From assembly GCF_003597395.2 (NCBI RefSeq), contig NC_133776.1:38910491-38974490 (forward strand): a stretch of 64,000 nt of DNA. Direction: 5' to 3'. Position numbers and translations under genes: made by a program. This document shows, in pieces, positions 46,432-58,255 of the stretch. Source of the stretch: Chelonoidis abingdonii. Its lineage: Eukaryota > Chordata > Testudines > Testudinidae. How positions within the stretch are numbered: position 1 is the stretch's first letter; the number at the start of each line of letters is the position of its first letter. A model generated the notes under the pieces. It searched no databases. It saw only the letters and a list, made by a program, of their open reading frames with translations, and had not been told where the DNA came from.

Positions 46432-49400
46432 AAAATCTAATTGACCATTTATTGATAGGAGAATCTCAATGATTTGATTAAGTTCTGATAAGACTCTTAT
46501 ATTCAGATGATACTTTGAAGCTTATCCAAATCTTTTGTGGTTTGTCCTTTCCTACTATTTCATCCTTCTTTCCTTTCTTTTAGTTAGAGATTGCCAAAAT
46601 GATTCATATTTTTTCATGGAAAATGTATTTAAAAACACTTGTTTATGACTTTTTTATTGAAAAACTGAAAACTCTTAAACATAAAATTTATGGTCAAAAA
46701 CCTGAAAGATGTTGGTGACCCAGTACTTCATGAGTCACACTGAACCTCCCAGGTTGCACCAGGGACATTACAACAGTACTTGTGATTGGATTTACCCAGC
46801 CCACATTGAACTAGCAATGGTTAGCAAGCTACTGTAGACCCACTCAGCCCTGCCCCACTACACCTGCACTCTTTGTCAGGTAATGAAGGGGCAGTTAAGG
46901 GAAGACAAGTACTTAGTAGCTGGCTGACTAAGGAGGAGAACAGAGCTTCTGCAGGTCTTGTAGCTTCCTGAGGAAAGTAACAGTCCAGAATTTCCGCAGA
47001 GGTGACTAACTGCCAAAGCCCCTCTGGAGAAAGGTAGCTCTGGCACAAGGCTATTGAGTTTGGTTTTTGCATGGAATCTTTCTTTGCTATGTTATAAAGA
47101 GATTGCTTAGGCTGTTTGTGTTGCCTGGAGTGGCCTAGTGAGACTGTTGCAGAGAACGCCAGCCCAGTGTGTGTATGTGGGGAACTGTTTCAATAAACCC
47201 CATGGACTTTTTACCCCATATTTGAGTTTGTCCTGTAGTCTGCCTTGGACCCTGAAGAGTATGGTCACATACAACATGCTGTCCCTTGCTTAGTGCCTGA
47301 TTGCAAGCTGATGACCTAGTTCTTGGCAAATTCTGAGTTAATGCACTTCTGGGATGGTTAGCAGACAGAGCAACATAGGAGGTGACCTGGGTCCCTAGCC
47401 TCTTGAGCCTCCATTGTAATGCATTAAATTTTATATGGAAAGGAAATAAAATACTGGGGATCAGTTGGAGCTAGTAGTGAGACCATGTGAATATCTGATG
47501 GAAAAGGGAAGGCATGGCATTTTTCCAGGGGCAAGCAGTAGAGATGCTATTTCAAAGTTAATCCAAAAGAAAAAATGAATTTGGAGTCTTTCCACTTATT
47601 ATACCAGGTTTATAGCTTAGAAACGCAAGCTACGCTTGCTCAAACTGCCAGCTGCTATTTGAATGAAGGGTTAGAGGAAGGCACTAGGAGTCAGTGATTC
47701 AGTGTGTGACTTTAGATAAGTCATTTCAAGTCTGTCTCATTTCAGTCATCTGCATACTTATGGGTTTTGTAGGTATGAATCTTAAACTTTTAAAGTGCTA
47801 TTTGTGCCTAGGAAGAAAGCTGATTGGTATGTACAAATAAAATAAAATATAATTAATGATGGTTTGGATACTACAAAACCAAATGTTAATTCACTGACTT
47901 TATTATAAGTGGAAAATAAGTTACTAGTTTATCTTCATCACAACAATAATTTAAAGAAAAACCTAGACATCCCCTCCAAACAAACCAGAAAATAGATATT
48001 GCCCATTATTCCCTCTGCCTGATGCTTACCTAATATACAAATTAGGGAGGACGATACTGTAGTCTACATTTCATCTATTGGATTAGGAGACTTATTCTGC
48101 AAGTACTTAATAATTGAGAGACCATGCAATGTTAAAATGTCAGGGTCATTCACTATGTACTAGGATCACGAGTAGCTTCTACTAGACTTTATCACTCAAT
48201 GTTCCACTAACATAATTTGACAAAGTAGAAGAGATAATGATGCTTCAGTTACTAGTAACATGGCTCAGTCCATGAGATGACCAAGTCCTAGGAACTGAAG
48301 ACAGGCACTGAATCAAATAGTTTGCATATCAGTGCAGTGGTGGTTGCAACTTGCTTAAATAAATCCATTTGAACATACCAGCCTGCTAATGTGTTGGCCA
48401 GGGAAAGATCGTGAAATCGAGCTGCTCATACTGAAGATTTCAAAGCTTTATTTCAAGCATGTGATTTATTTCCTTTGTTCTGACCACTCCTTCACTATCA
48501 CTGTTTTTTTTTTTTTTAATTAGTGCCCTTTCTCTGTCCTATATAAGGAGAGAAGAGGAGTCTCATTAGCATGGATGAATGTATCGATTCCAAAAATAGT
48601 CACTTTTCCCTCTAGAAACTTTCCTATTCTAGAACTCATTAGCTTTGATTCAGTAGCCCATCAAAATTAAGTAGCAATAGTAAGAATCATGTTTCCAGTA
48701 ACACTTTCCCTGTTTGAAGAAAACTGAAATCAACTGTGGAAGTACAGTTACTGAATCTGGTGGTGGTGGTTTGTTTTTTGGAGGAGATATATATTTTTTT
48801 TTTTAAAGACTTGACAAGAAAAAGCTTTCTTTTAAAGCACAGTTTATATTAAATTTTGATCTTGCAAGTGGATTATAGCTTGAGATTTTAGGCTTTCTTG
48901 AATGTAAAGGCACTATGGGCCCCATCCACAGCCAGTTGAAGTCTCCCATTAACTTCCATAGATGCTGGATCAGGCCTTATGAGCCTAATCTTGCTTTCGG
49001 TGCACACCCAAAATTCCCCCTGCTGTAAGTCAATGGGACTTTTTGGGTGTGAAAATGAAAGCAAGACTATCCCTATTGTAAGAGGAGGGGATTTAGCTCT
49101 ATTCTTTGTCGGTTATTTAACATTCCCTGGATAGGAGGTACCAGTAAATTACTGTGATGTGGGGTGGCAGAAATGAGGATATCTGTAGTCGGAGGGGCTC
49201 TGGAAGCCACCATTCACTTTGCTGGCAAATTGTTAATTCAACCCCCTTCCCTGAATTCTCTTGGCTTGAGCGTTTGACACATGCTGGAATTATATACATG
49301 TTCGAGTTGATTTGTCTTGCACTAACTTTTTGTATGAATATTATTAACTTCAAAACAAATTCTAGGTCAGTACCATTTTGCTGTGGTTAGTCCTCATGAT

Positions 49401-50741
49401 TTAGGGGCAAATCCTGCTTGCCTTACTCAGAGGGATTATTTGACTATGTTCTTGTACCATGATGATGAAGGCAATGCAAATGCTTAGATAGCTATTGGGG
49501 AAATGAGATTTGGTGCTGAGCCTCCAACGCCTTGTGTTCACAAGATGTTTTTGTCCTAAGGACGGCCTTCCTAATAAGGATCCACCCAGAGATCTCTACA
49601 GATATAACAAGCAGTATAACTATAACATTACACTTCTTCAAGCAGGCAAGTCCTGAATTGGCGTTAGTCACCTTTGTGCCCTTCTGAACTGGATGTGTCC
49701 CAGAGGCTGGAGCAGCACCTGTTCTAAATTAGACAGCCCTGGAGGTCTGTCTTACTGTAGAAACCTCCTCAAGCTATCCTATGGTCTGCAAGGCTATGGA
49801 GAATCTCTTCAGCACTTTGTGATGTGACCCCATCCTTGACACACACTTCCAAAACTGACCCTAGCATGCCTCTCAAGCTGGAGCTTGATGAGGTCCTCTT
49901 CAGGCAGCCTCTGGCTGTCTTCCAAAGCGTCTGCACTGGGGCAATCCTTTCCTGGAAGCAGCTGGGGCTTATTCCTTTTCTTCAGCTCTTACTGAGTTCA
50001 CAGTGCAGCAGTGCCCCACAGTGCAACTACCTACAGGTGACTTGGAGACTTCACATAGATAAAGTCTCTATACATAGGAACATACTAGAGCTGTATAGCT
50101 GTTACAGAATCCCCAAAGTCTACAGGCAAAAGCATTTTCTTGGTTGTCCATTTTTTTTTGTCTGTTTCCCTGTTAACTATAGTCCAGCCCCACATACTCA
50201 GTGACATTTAGGAGAAGAGATGGTGCAGCAGGCTGGAAATTCTGCAGGAGCTTCCGGAAAACTGATAAATGGAAGGCTTTAGTGAATTAGATTGTCAGAC
50301 AAACAATCAATGCAGTATATATCTTATGTTGTTTAATTTTATGCAGATGTTAAAAAGGAAAACTGCATTTTAGAATCTGTGAGGGTGAAGCTGGAAGTTT
50401 AGACAGCTAGGTAGGGAGGAGTTGAGACTCTTGGAATCAGACAAGGTATTGGATGCAATCTGGAGTATTGAATTAGCATGCTAGCACTGTTCTTTGCTAA
50501 AATGTCCAGCAGTGTGAAAGTTATCAATGTGTTTAATATATCATAATTAGGTTTCAGCATCAACAACCTATAGGGACTGCCACATAGGTCTCCTTCTCTC
50601 TCTTAAAGCTATTTCTCCCCCACCCACCCCCAACATGCACCTTTAAGCTTTGTCCTATTCTGCTCTTCAGGCTTGGGGAAAAGCTTCCTATAAACATCTA
50701 CAAAGCTAATTCATTATCCTCCTTAAAACCATTCTTTGCTG
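46432..50741. other. Long gene-poor stretch
   Basis: No gene is recognised over 4.3 kb. 46800-47330 is GC-richer, with a CAATAAACCCC signal near 47191, and could be an LTR relic, but I found no matching duplication. 48505-48518 and 48797-48804 are T runs. 48910-49060 carries old repeat fragments (CATCCACAGCCAGTTG, GGATCAGGCCTTATG). 49824-50204 is an open frame without motif. Confidence 0.4.
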
Positions 50742-50746
50742 GGAGG

Positions 50747-51752
50747 TATCATAGCTTCCTACTCAGATTTGAACCTTAGCGTTCATAAACTGAGAAGCTA
50801 GCATGAACCCTCTAAGCTTTTACCAGCTTAGATCTGATCTCGCTGCCACCAGCCAAGAATTTCCNNNNNNNNNNNNNNNNNNNNNNNNNNNNNNNNNNNN
50901 NNNNNNNNNNNNNNNNNNNNNNNNNNNNNNNNNNNNNNNNNNNNNNNNNNNNNNNNNNNNNNNNNNNNNNNNNNNNNNNNNNNNNNNNNNNNNNNNNNNN
51001 NNNNNNNNNNNNNNNNNNNNNNNNNNNNNNNNNNNNNNNNNNNNNNNNNNNNNNNNNNNNNNNNNNNNNNNNNNNNNNNNNNNNNNNNNNNNNNNNNNNN
51101 NNNNNNNNNNNNNNNNNNNNNNNNNNNNNNNNNNNNNNNNNNNNNNNNNNNNNNNNNNNNNNNNNNNNNNNNNNNNNNNNNNNNNNNNNNNNNNNNNNNN
51201 NNNNNNNNNNNNNNNNNNNNNNNNNNNNNNNNNNNNNNNNNNNNNNNNNNNNNNNNNNNNNNNNNNNNNNNNNNNNNNNNNNNNNNNNNNNNNNNNNNNN
51301 NNNNNNNNNNNNNNNNNNNNNNNNNNNNNNNNNNNNNNNNNNNNNNNNNNNNNNNNNNNNNNNNNNNNNNNNNNNNNNNNNNNNNNNNNNNNNNNNNNNN
51401 NNNNNNNNNNNNNNNNNNNNNNNNNNNNNNNNNNNNNNNNNNNNNNNNNNNNNNNNNNNNNNNNNNNNNNNNNNNNNNNNNNNNNNNNNNNNNNNNNNNN
51501 NNNNNNNNNNNNNNNNNNNNNNNNNNNNNNNNNNNNNNNNNNNNNNNNNNNNNNNNNNNNNNNNNNNNNNNNNNNNNNNNNNNNNNNNNNNNNNNNNNNN
51601 NNNNNNNNNNNNNNNNNNNNNNNNNCAAATTCCCTCCCTTAAGCTTTGAAAAATCCGGTTTCCTGATTGGTCCTCTTGTCAGGTGTTTGGTTCTCTTTGT
51701 TAACCCTTTACAGGTGAAAGAAACATTAACCCTTAGCTATCTGTTTATGACA
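50747..51752 (-). mobile_element. Solo LTR, minus strand, copy 2 (holds assembly gap)
   Basis: On the minus strand it starts TGTCATAAACAGATAGC at 51752 and ends GGAAGCTATGATA at 50747. GGAGG flanks both sides (50742-50746, 51753-51757). The final CA has become TA. It shares its termini and the GGTGGCAGCGAGAT block with 39013-39940. The middle is unsequenced. Confidence 0.82.
50865..51625. other. Assembly gap (761 N)
   Basis: A run of N inside the LTR. The open frames crossing it are artefacts. Confidence 1.
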
Positions 51753-51892
51753 GGAGGCCTACAAAAAAAACTTGACATAGATTATGCTGTTGGTGAGCTG
51801 AGACCACCACTTATCATACTGACCAATATTGTCATCTTGTTTCTTTGTATTCCCCTACCTGGCTGTATTCATCTGTAGTCTCTTATTTTACA

Positions 51893-52015
51893 CTGAGGCT
51901 GTGATCTCCTTGGGATAGGGGATGGTCTTTATGTTTCTTCAAAGCTTAGCACAATGCAATCCTGGTCCATTGTCTCTTCTGAGGTACTGTGTTAATGCAA
52001 ACCAATAATAATATT
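51893..52015. repeat. Probable old SINE/LINE 3' end, second copy
   Basis: GGCTGTGATCTCCTTGGGAT, AGCTTAGCACAATGCAATCC, TGGTCCA and an AATAATAAT tail occur in the same order as at 8695-8822. Confidence 0.45.
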
Positions 52016-54127
52016 GATTCAGGTGGATTCTGAGTCCAAACAAATGCAGCTACAACTATGTATTAAAGGATTTCATTGCAGCCATAACAACTACATTTTT
52101 CTTTCATTTATTTTACATTTAAGTTCTGCAGCAAATTTCACACCAAGGCAACTTGCTTTTGAACTCCACAGCTGCAGAATCACACACAGTAACTAGTGCC
52201 CTGATTACAAGATGTACGTTCGGGACTTGATCTCAGCTGGTGTATATCAGCATTGAAGTCCATTCGCACCACTTGAGGGGTTTAAGCCATTGCTGCTACT
52301 ACTTTTTCTTGACACACTATCGCAAACTCCAGCTTTCTGTTCCTTCCTCTTCCTTTTGTTCTCCTGAATAAATAACGCATCTTGTATAGAAGTGCACTTC
52401 TGCAAATCCCCACCAGCAGGATCCATATGGACCAATTAATACACAACACAGTGCGCTTTAGACCTCACATCCCTATAATGTGCATTTCCCCACTGTGTAG
52501 ACAAGCCCCAATACAGATTGCTTTCTTCATGTTCTTCCTTCATACAGTTGTTGCTGACCTGGTTCTTACTAGAATACAAGGATCTGTTTTTTTTCTCTAG
52601 ATCTAAAATTCTGGGTGCTTTTGTTTTATCACTTTCAGATGAACAATTACTGTACCTTCTGAACACCTGCTCTTCCTCAGTCTCTTGCTGGAGTTCTGTT
52701 TTGATTTCACATTCTGTTCGTTTATAGTCAGGCAATATCTCAGTGAAATAAAATGATTCCCCTCCTGCAGTGCATGTGCAGTTTCTGTTGAAAGGTATCA
52801 TGTGCTTTTATGCTATTTTGTGTTTTAGTTGCTCACAAAAGGCAGAAGGTGAAGACCTGGGGCTCTAATACCTTTCAATTTAACTCTTACCTCTTGTCTT
52901 CCATCATTATGCCCCATACCACCCAATTGGATTTACTAAAACTAAGTGCTTTACCTTTCAGATTTATTTCGCATGCAGCATTTGGTGCATGGTCCACAGC
53001 TTGTTGCATCAAATTAATGACAAGAGAAGAGCCAGTAATTCCCAACATATTTTTTCCCCTCTTTCTTGGTAGTCTAATGGTAATTTATACATCAGAGAAG
53101 ATCACTGACCCATTGAGGCTTGTCTATATTAACCCTGAAAAATCTAAGCAAACAACCTATCACCATCATGAACTTGAAAGTTCAGCTAGTGGTGTGGCCT
53201 CAGATTCCTTCCATAAACATTGATTCACTTCTCCTTTGAACTGACAAACATTATTTACCTTTATTGCCATGGGTGTCAGCTTGCTTAATGTTCCAGCTAC
53301 CCTTGGGGTCACTAAGTTTTGTCTGAACTGCTTATTCTAGTCCCATCTTTACCATCAACTTATGGCCTTTGTTTATAATACTAACTTAATCAAAACAACT
53401 TATGGACATGAATCTGTCACTTTCCTTTAAGAGCATTTGAAAGCCCACATACTAACGGATGCTGTGTGTTATGAACTGGGGCATGGGTGGTCAGGCTTAG
53501 TAGTCAGAGCAAACGCAGTTGGGCTTAGTGAACGGAGTGGAGTCAGAAGCCAGGAACAAATCCAAAGGTCAGAGCTGGAGTCAGGAACTTACCCCCTAGT
53601 CTTATAACTCTGTTGAGGTGGGGGAGGCAGGAAACATAGTGACCTGGCCAGAGGCCCAAGCCACAAAGAGGAAGCCCTGCAGCTCATGGGACATAAGAGA
53701 GTGAGAGATTGGTACCAGGGGGCTGAGAAACTGCAAGAGGATGTGTTAAACCAGTGGGGAGGTAATTCCCAGATAAGCCCACAAGGAAGCACCTTAGTGT
53801 TGAGTGGAGCAAATGCTGTGTCAGTTTGCCATGTAGATACATATACACCAGAACAGGTATGCCACACTGGCCCAGCAACTAAAGAGTTAACACAGGCACT
53901 GTCCATGCCTTCCGGTCAGCAGCAGCTGAAGGGGAGGGTGGGGTGGCTACCAGAAGAGTGAGCAGGCTGGAAAAAGTTGTTCCTGCAAGCAAGCTACTAA
54001 AGGGCATCCCAGCAGGGGGTGAACTGAGGGACAGGCTGGAGAGCCTGCAGAGATCCAGGGGAGGTAGGAAGAAACTCGGGGCAGCATCAGAGTCAAAGAA
54101 TCCTGACCATGCTTAGAGATTTCCAGC
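52016..54127. other. Gene-poor stretch
   Basis: No gene is recognised. The 121- and 137-residue open frames at 52436-52801 (-) and 52810-53223 (+) show no domain. 53450-54120 is GC-richer and repeat-like, class unknown. Confidence 0.4.
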
Positions 54128-54320
54128 TCTATGAGATGGGTGGGACCTTGAAAGGTCATCAAGTCCAGTCCCCTGCCTTCCCTAGCAGGACCAAGTACTA
54201 TGCCTGGCAATTTTTTTTTTTTGTCCTCCAGATCCCTCAATGGCCCCCTCAATGATTAAATTTACTACCCTGAGTTTAGCAGGCCAATGCTCAAACCACT
54301 GAGCTATCCCTCCCTCCTCT
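54128..54320 (-). mobile_element. Cry-type tRNA-derived SINE, minus strand
   Basis: The reverse complement of the SINE at 46246-46431: GGTGGGACCTTGAAAGGTCA is the CR1-like tail, CTTCCCTAGCAGGACCAAG the body and CAGGCCAATGCTCAAACC with CACTGAGCTATCCC the tRNA-like head. The A box is intact in complement, while the B-box region (ATGATTAAATTTACTACCC) has decayed. An internal T run lies at about 54211-54221. Confidence 0.86.
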
Positions 54321-54480
54321 GCTTATGTGGCTTGAGGGCCGTGAATTGGAACCTAGTCGAATGGGCGGACGGGTAGGTCTGGGATCTCCTATGAACCCCC
54401 GGCAGACTTGGAACTGGAGAAAGGCTTTTCAGACTCCTGGGCACCAGAAATAGATTGACAGCCCCACAAGACTAGGAAGG

Positions 54481-54601
54481 CTGGCTAGATAGCAAGTGTC
54501 AAAAATCGAGACAGGAGGTGGGGGGATAATAGGTGCCTATGTGAGAAAAAGACCCCAAAATTGGGACTGTACCTATAAAATTTGGACATCTGGTCACCCT
54601 A
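54481..54601. mobile_element. Short TIR element (GGTGACCAGA family), copy 2
   Basis: AAAAATCGAGACAGGAGGTG, AGAAAAAGACCCCAAAATTG and ACTGTACCTATAAAATTTGG match copy 1 at 24096. The right end CATCTGGTCACCCTA is intact and the left end eroded. Confidence 0.7.
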
Positions 54602-54685
54602 AGGCTAGGTGAATCCTGAAGTTGCACCACCCTTGGCCCAAGGGGTTGTCGTTGCACTGACACACTGCCTCACGGTACTCCTAGA

Positions 54686-54871
54686 CTGCAATCAAGTCCT
54701 CCCTTAACCTTCTTTTAAGCTAAAAAGATGGAGCTCCTTGAATCTATTGCTGTAAGGCATGTTTTCTAATCCTGTAATCCTGCTTGTGGCTCTTCTCTGA
54801 ACCTTCTCCAATTTATCAGCATACTTCTTGAATTGTGGGCACCAGAACTGGACTCACTATTCCAGTAGCGG
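54686..54871 (-). mobile_element. CR1 3' region, left part of a split copy
   Basis: GTTTTCTAATCCTGTAATCC, GCTCTTCTCTGAACCTTCTC and GGGCACCAGAACTGGAC are the CR1 3' UTR in reverse. It breaks at the duplicated AGTAGCGG (54864-54871) and resumes at 58095. Confidence 0.82.
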
Positions 54872-55639
54872 CAGAGGTGAAAGTAAGCCGGTATGGTGTA
54901 CCAGCAAGAGCCAGTACACCGTGCTGGACCGCACTGGCTTCTGCGGTGGGAATTTAAAGGGTTCTGGGCTCCCAGCTGCAGTGGGCAGCCCAGAGCCCTT
55001 TAAATCCCGCCCGCGGCTCCGGCGGCCAGGCTGGGGCTGGGATTTAAAGGGTTTAGAGCTCCCCACAGTGGAAGGAGCTCCAGGCCCTTTAAATCCCGGC
55101 CCCAGCCCGGCAAGGCTCAGGGTTTCCTGCAGCCGTGGGAGCTCAGGGCCTTTAAATCCCACCCACAGCTCCAGCTTCTGGAGCTGTGGTGGGAATTTAA
55201 AGGGCCCAGAGCTCTGTAGCAGCTGGAGCCCCGGGCCCTTTAATTTGCCCCGGGGGCCAGGGCCGTCCTTAGGATTTATGGTGCCCTTGGCGAGATTATT
55301 AAACTGGTGCCCCTGTGCCTGATCTGCTCTTAGCAACACAAATATAAGCATACAGTACTGGAAAACTTGCCACATTCACGTTATTAAAACCAGTTTAACT
55401 TAATGAAGCTCACTGTGATGGCCTGATGCTACTAGCACTAAGAGCAGCACTATAGAAAAAATTCTGATTTGACAGAATGTGGCAATATAAATTTTTTTTA
55501 ATTTGTCAAAATTTTATGGAAATTTATATGAAGAGGTTTATGTGAACAAAGATTTTGGGTTTTTTTGTAAAAATTAAAAAAAGCAAGTCTGTCTGGCTTT
55601 TTTGGGCTGCAAAATTCAGTCATAATACATCGTATGACA

Positions 55640-55804
55640 AAGCGTGGCTTGTTCGGGTTTGGCAAGAATAGCAAGACCAGTTCGCAGTTTGATCATTGTA
55701 AAGAGCAGAGATAAGTTTTTAATGAGCTTTAGTTTGAGAAACTCCGTTCTCCTGATGCTGACTTCAAGGAATTGGTCAGTAGAATAAACGAGCGGCAATG
55801 TCAC
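55640..55804 (-). pseudogene. hAT transposase C-terminal dimerisation remnant
   Basis: The minus-strand frame reads RRTEFLKLKLIKNLSLLF and continues to RTGLAILA. hAT/ZMYM-type transposases carry a conserved AERSFSKLKLIKNYLRS block followed by RLSGLAILSIE at this point, so the alignment is clear though several residues are changed. The upstream RNase H-like catalytic domain is not recognisable in this copy, so element B is an internally deleted, inactive relative of an autonomous hAT. Confidence 0.65.
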
Positions 55805-57118
55805 TCGTTGAAATGTACACTCAGTAGAATTAGCATTAGAATTAGAATGTCACTCAGTAGAATACAAGTGCAAGTTCTGGCCACGTCCTGCTCAGGCAAC
55901 TGCCAGCCGAGTAAATGACCAGCGGCAGCAGGCTGAAGTGGGGCTTGGTTGACTGGGAACCAAGACAAGGATCCAGGACCTGCTCAGCCGCTGCTGGTCC
56001 TGGGGTTCTGACGACCAACTCCTGCCAGCCAGGATCCCGGCGCCAACCCACTCAGACCGCTACCAGCCTGGGATTCTGCTCACCCAGGCTGGGCAGAGCA
56101 GAGTGGGGCTGGAGGCTGGGCTCACGATGGCAGGGGCAGCAGCGGAACCGCCCAGAGTAGCAGTAGGCTGATGTGCTGCGGCATCCCTCCAGACTGCAGC
56201 CGACTGAGCCACTCACCCAGCCCACTTAGCCCGCGCCGGCTGAGTGATGGAACCCAGACTGACAGCAGGTTGAAGTGGTTCAGCGGCCTGCTCAGCCCGC
56301 TGAGCCTGGCGTCTTGGGGGTCCCCGCAAGGCCAGCAGCAGTGCTGAGTGGGGGCAGTGTCTGGTTATCCCTCAGCGGCGTAGGGGCAGCAGCCGGCAAC
56401 CCCCGAGCAGTGAATGAGTGAGCGCGCTCAGCCTGCGTGGCATACATCAAATCAGCTCACCTGCCACCTTTTGGCACGTGTCCGTAGGTTGCCAACAACC
56501 TTGCTTTAATACACTAGTAGAAGAATGAGATTAATTTACAGTCTGTTGGAGGGCTCTTATCAGGAAGTACGGGCTATACGGAATAGTCCGTCAACAATTT
56601 TTTGTTTCCTGATGAAAACTGGCCCACTTCCTACCTCGAAACTGACAAACCTGTCAGGAATAATTGTCAAAACAAACTTAATTTTGCTGTTTTTGGCTTA
56701 AAGATATTGTTGGTTTTTTTAACAAAAAATTATTGAAATTCGGATTCAGGATTGTTAGCAAGAATTTTTGGCAAAACAAAGTTGTTAAATACAAGTCCTT
56801 AATGGCAACACAGTACCTGCTTTCATGCTTGGCTCACACCCCCAGCAACTGCTGGTCCAACAGCTGGCAGTGGACAGCTCCAAATCACCTCTTGGGGTGC
56901 AGAGTGAGCGACAGCAGCAGCAAACCCTCAGGTCCAATCACATACGCAATGGGCACCACCACCAGCCCCTTATGGACGCATGGTGAATATTAGCCAGCAT
57001 CTGATCTCAGACAGGTCACCCATGGAGCCACAAGTAGCTCATCCTGCACTTGTGCAGCTCCCCGGATGAGATGGATCGCTGGCAGCTGCCAGCCTCGGGG
57101 GAGAGGCGCTCCCAGCTA

Positions 57119-57345
57119 AGGTGACCAGATCCAGATGTCTGATTTTATAGGGCCAGTCCTGAGATTTGAGGCTTTTGTACTTATATAGGGCACCAATCTA
57201 CCAGCACCACCTAGAAGTGACCAGACAGCAAGTTGTGAAAAATCAGGACCGGGGTGGGGGTGGGGGGTAAAAGGAGCCAATACAAGAAAAAGACCCCAAA
57301 ATTGGGACTGTCCCTATAAAATAGGGATATCTGCTCACCCTACCC
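57119..57345. mobile_element. Short TIR element (GGTGACCAGA family), copy 3, doubled
   Basis: AAGGTGACCAGATCCAG opens an inverted half (GATTTTATAGGGCCAGTCCT). It is followed from about 57220 by a forward copy (GTGACCAGACAGCAAG, AGAAAAAGACCCCAAAATTG, CTGTCCCTATAAAATAGGG) ending TCTGCTCACCCTA. The two parts are in opposite orientations. Confidence 0.65.
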
Positions 57346-58094
57346 CAATCCCCTATCCTGATTTTTCACACATCTGGCTAACCCCAACCCAGCCCTGTGT
57401 TGACATTCCAATCCTGGCTCGCTGCGAAGTGAGTTACTTTCACTTTCATTCCTCAGCAGGCAGCCAGCCAGCCTCCTCCCCCCACCTATCCCTCAGCACC
57501 TCACCCAACCCAGCCCTGATGGAGGGGAGGGAGTAGAGAGAGAGGGATGCTCCTGGGGAGGAGGGAGAAAGGAGGGGGTGCTCCGTGGGGCAGGGGGGGG
57601 AGAAGAATGGATGTTATGGGGGACAACAAAGGATACTGGTTCCAGAGCCTGCCTCACCTCACCTCAGCCGGGGGGAAAGAGTCACACTCACAGGTGAGCT
57701 CCTTCCCCAACTCCTACCCGCTCCCCTTCCCAGAGACCCCAGCAGCGAATCCCCTCCCTCAGACTGTGCAGAATTCTGCTCTCTCTAGGACCCAGCAGCC
57801 CTGCTCTTACATGCTCAACTGCTTCCCGTCTGTCTGCGCTCCCAGCAGAGTGGTGCCCCCAGGCAGAGTGGTACCCTACGCGGCTGCCTATGGCTAAGGA
57901 TGGCCCTGCTGGGGGCTCCCAGCCACCTCTGCAGCTGAGAGCCCTGGGTTGATTTAAAGGCCCTGGGGCTCCCAGCCACAGCCGGTGCACTAGGGCCTTT
58001 AAATCGTGAGAGACCACGCCTCTTCCAGATGAGGCCATGTCCCCCTCAGGACTCTGGCAGTACCGGTAAGTCCTGTAAGTTACTTTCACCCCTG

Positions 58095-58255
58095 AGTAGC
58101 GGTGGCACCAGTGCCAAACTCAGAGGTAAAACAAGCTTTGCTCTTCAAGATTCCTTTGTGTCCAAGGATAGCATCAGCCCATTTAGCCATAGCGCTGCCG
58201 TGGAGGAGCTCATGTTCAGCTAATTATCCACCATGATCCCCAAATCTTTTTCAAA
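58095..58255 (-). mobile_element. CR1 3' region, right part of a split copy
   Basis: Starts with the second AGTAGCGG, then GGCACCAGTGCCAAACTCAG, GGAGGAGCTCATGTTCAGCT and ATCCCCAAATCTTTTTCA, the CR1 3' region continuing from 54871. Similarity fades after about 58255. Confidence 0.78.

Larger units (their letters stand above)
55258..57908. mobile_element. hAT-type element B nested in element A
   Basis: The ends CAGGGCCGTCCTTAGG and CTAAGGATGGCCCTG are inverted repeats. The flanks CCGGGGGC (55250-55257) and CTGGGGGC (57909-57916) agree at 7 of 8 bases. It is 2,651 bp and carries a remnant of a hAT transposase C terminus at 55640-55804 on the minus strand. 55900-56450 is GC-rich with imperfect GCAGC repeats. 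A copy of the GGTGACCAGA-family element lies inside at 57119-57345. Confidence 0.85.
54872..58094. mobile_element. hAT-type non-autonomous element A, split by element B
   Basis: The ends CAGAGGTGAAAGTAA and TTACTTTCACCCCTG are inverted repeats. The flanks are a perfect 8-bp duplication AGTAGCGG (54864-54871, 58095-58102) within CR1. Removing the nested element (55258-57908) leaves about 570 bp, packed with TTTAAA-centred motifs in both orientations (GGAATTTAAAGGG, GCCCTTTAAATCCC). It has no coding capacity. The two long open frames on opposite strands at 54828-55375 are mirror images caused by these palindromes. A second copy is at 61762-62188. Confidence 0.88.

Noticed and set aside
46821..47330. 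Possible LTR with AATAAA near 47192
   Set aside because: Composition is suggestive, but I could not find TG...CA ends with a matching duplication.
50803..51642. Long open frames (266 and 279 codons) on both strands
   Set aside because: They consist almost wholly of N from the assembly gap.
52436..53223. 121- and 137-residue frames
   Set aside because: No recognisable domain, no splice context and an AT-rich random-like composition.
53466..53815. Possible LTR beginning TGTGTGTTATGAACTG
   Set aside because: The best flank pair agrees only 4 of 5 and the right end is not convincing.
54828..55375. Overlapping open frames of 164 and 172 residues on opposite strands, GC- and Pro/Gly-rich
   Set aside because: They mirror each other because the hAT element A is full of inverted TTTAAA motifs. 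They cross element boundaries and have no domain.
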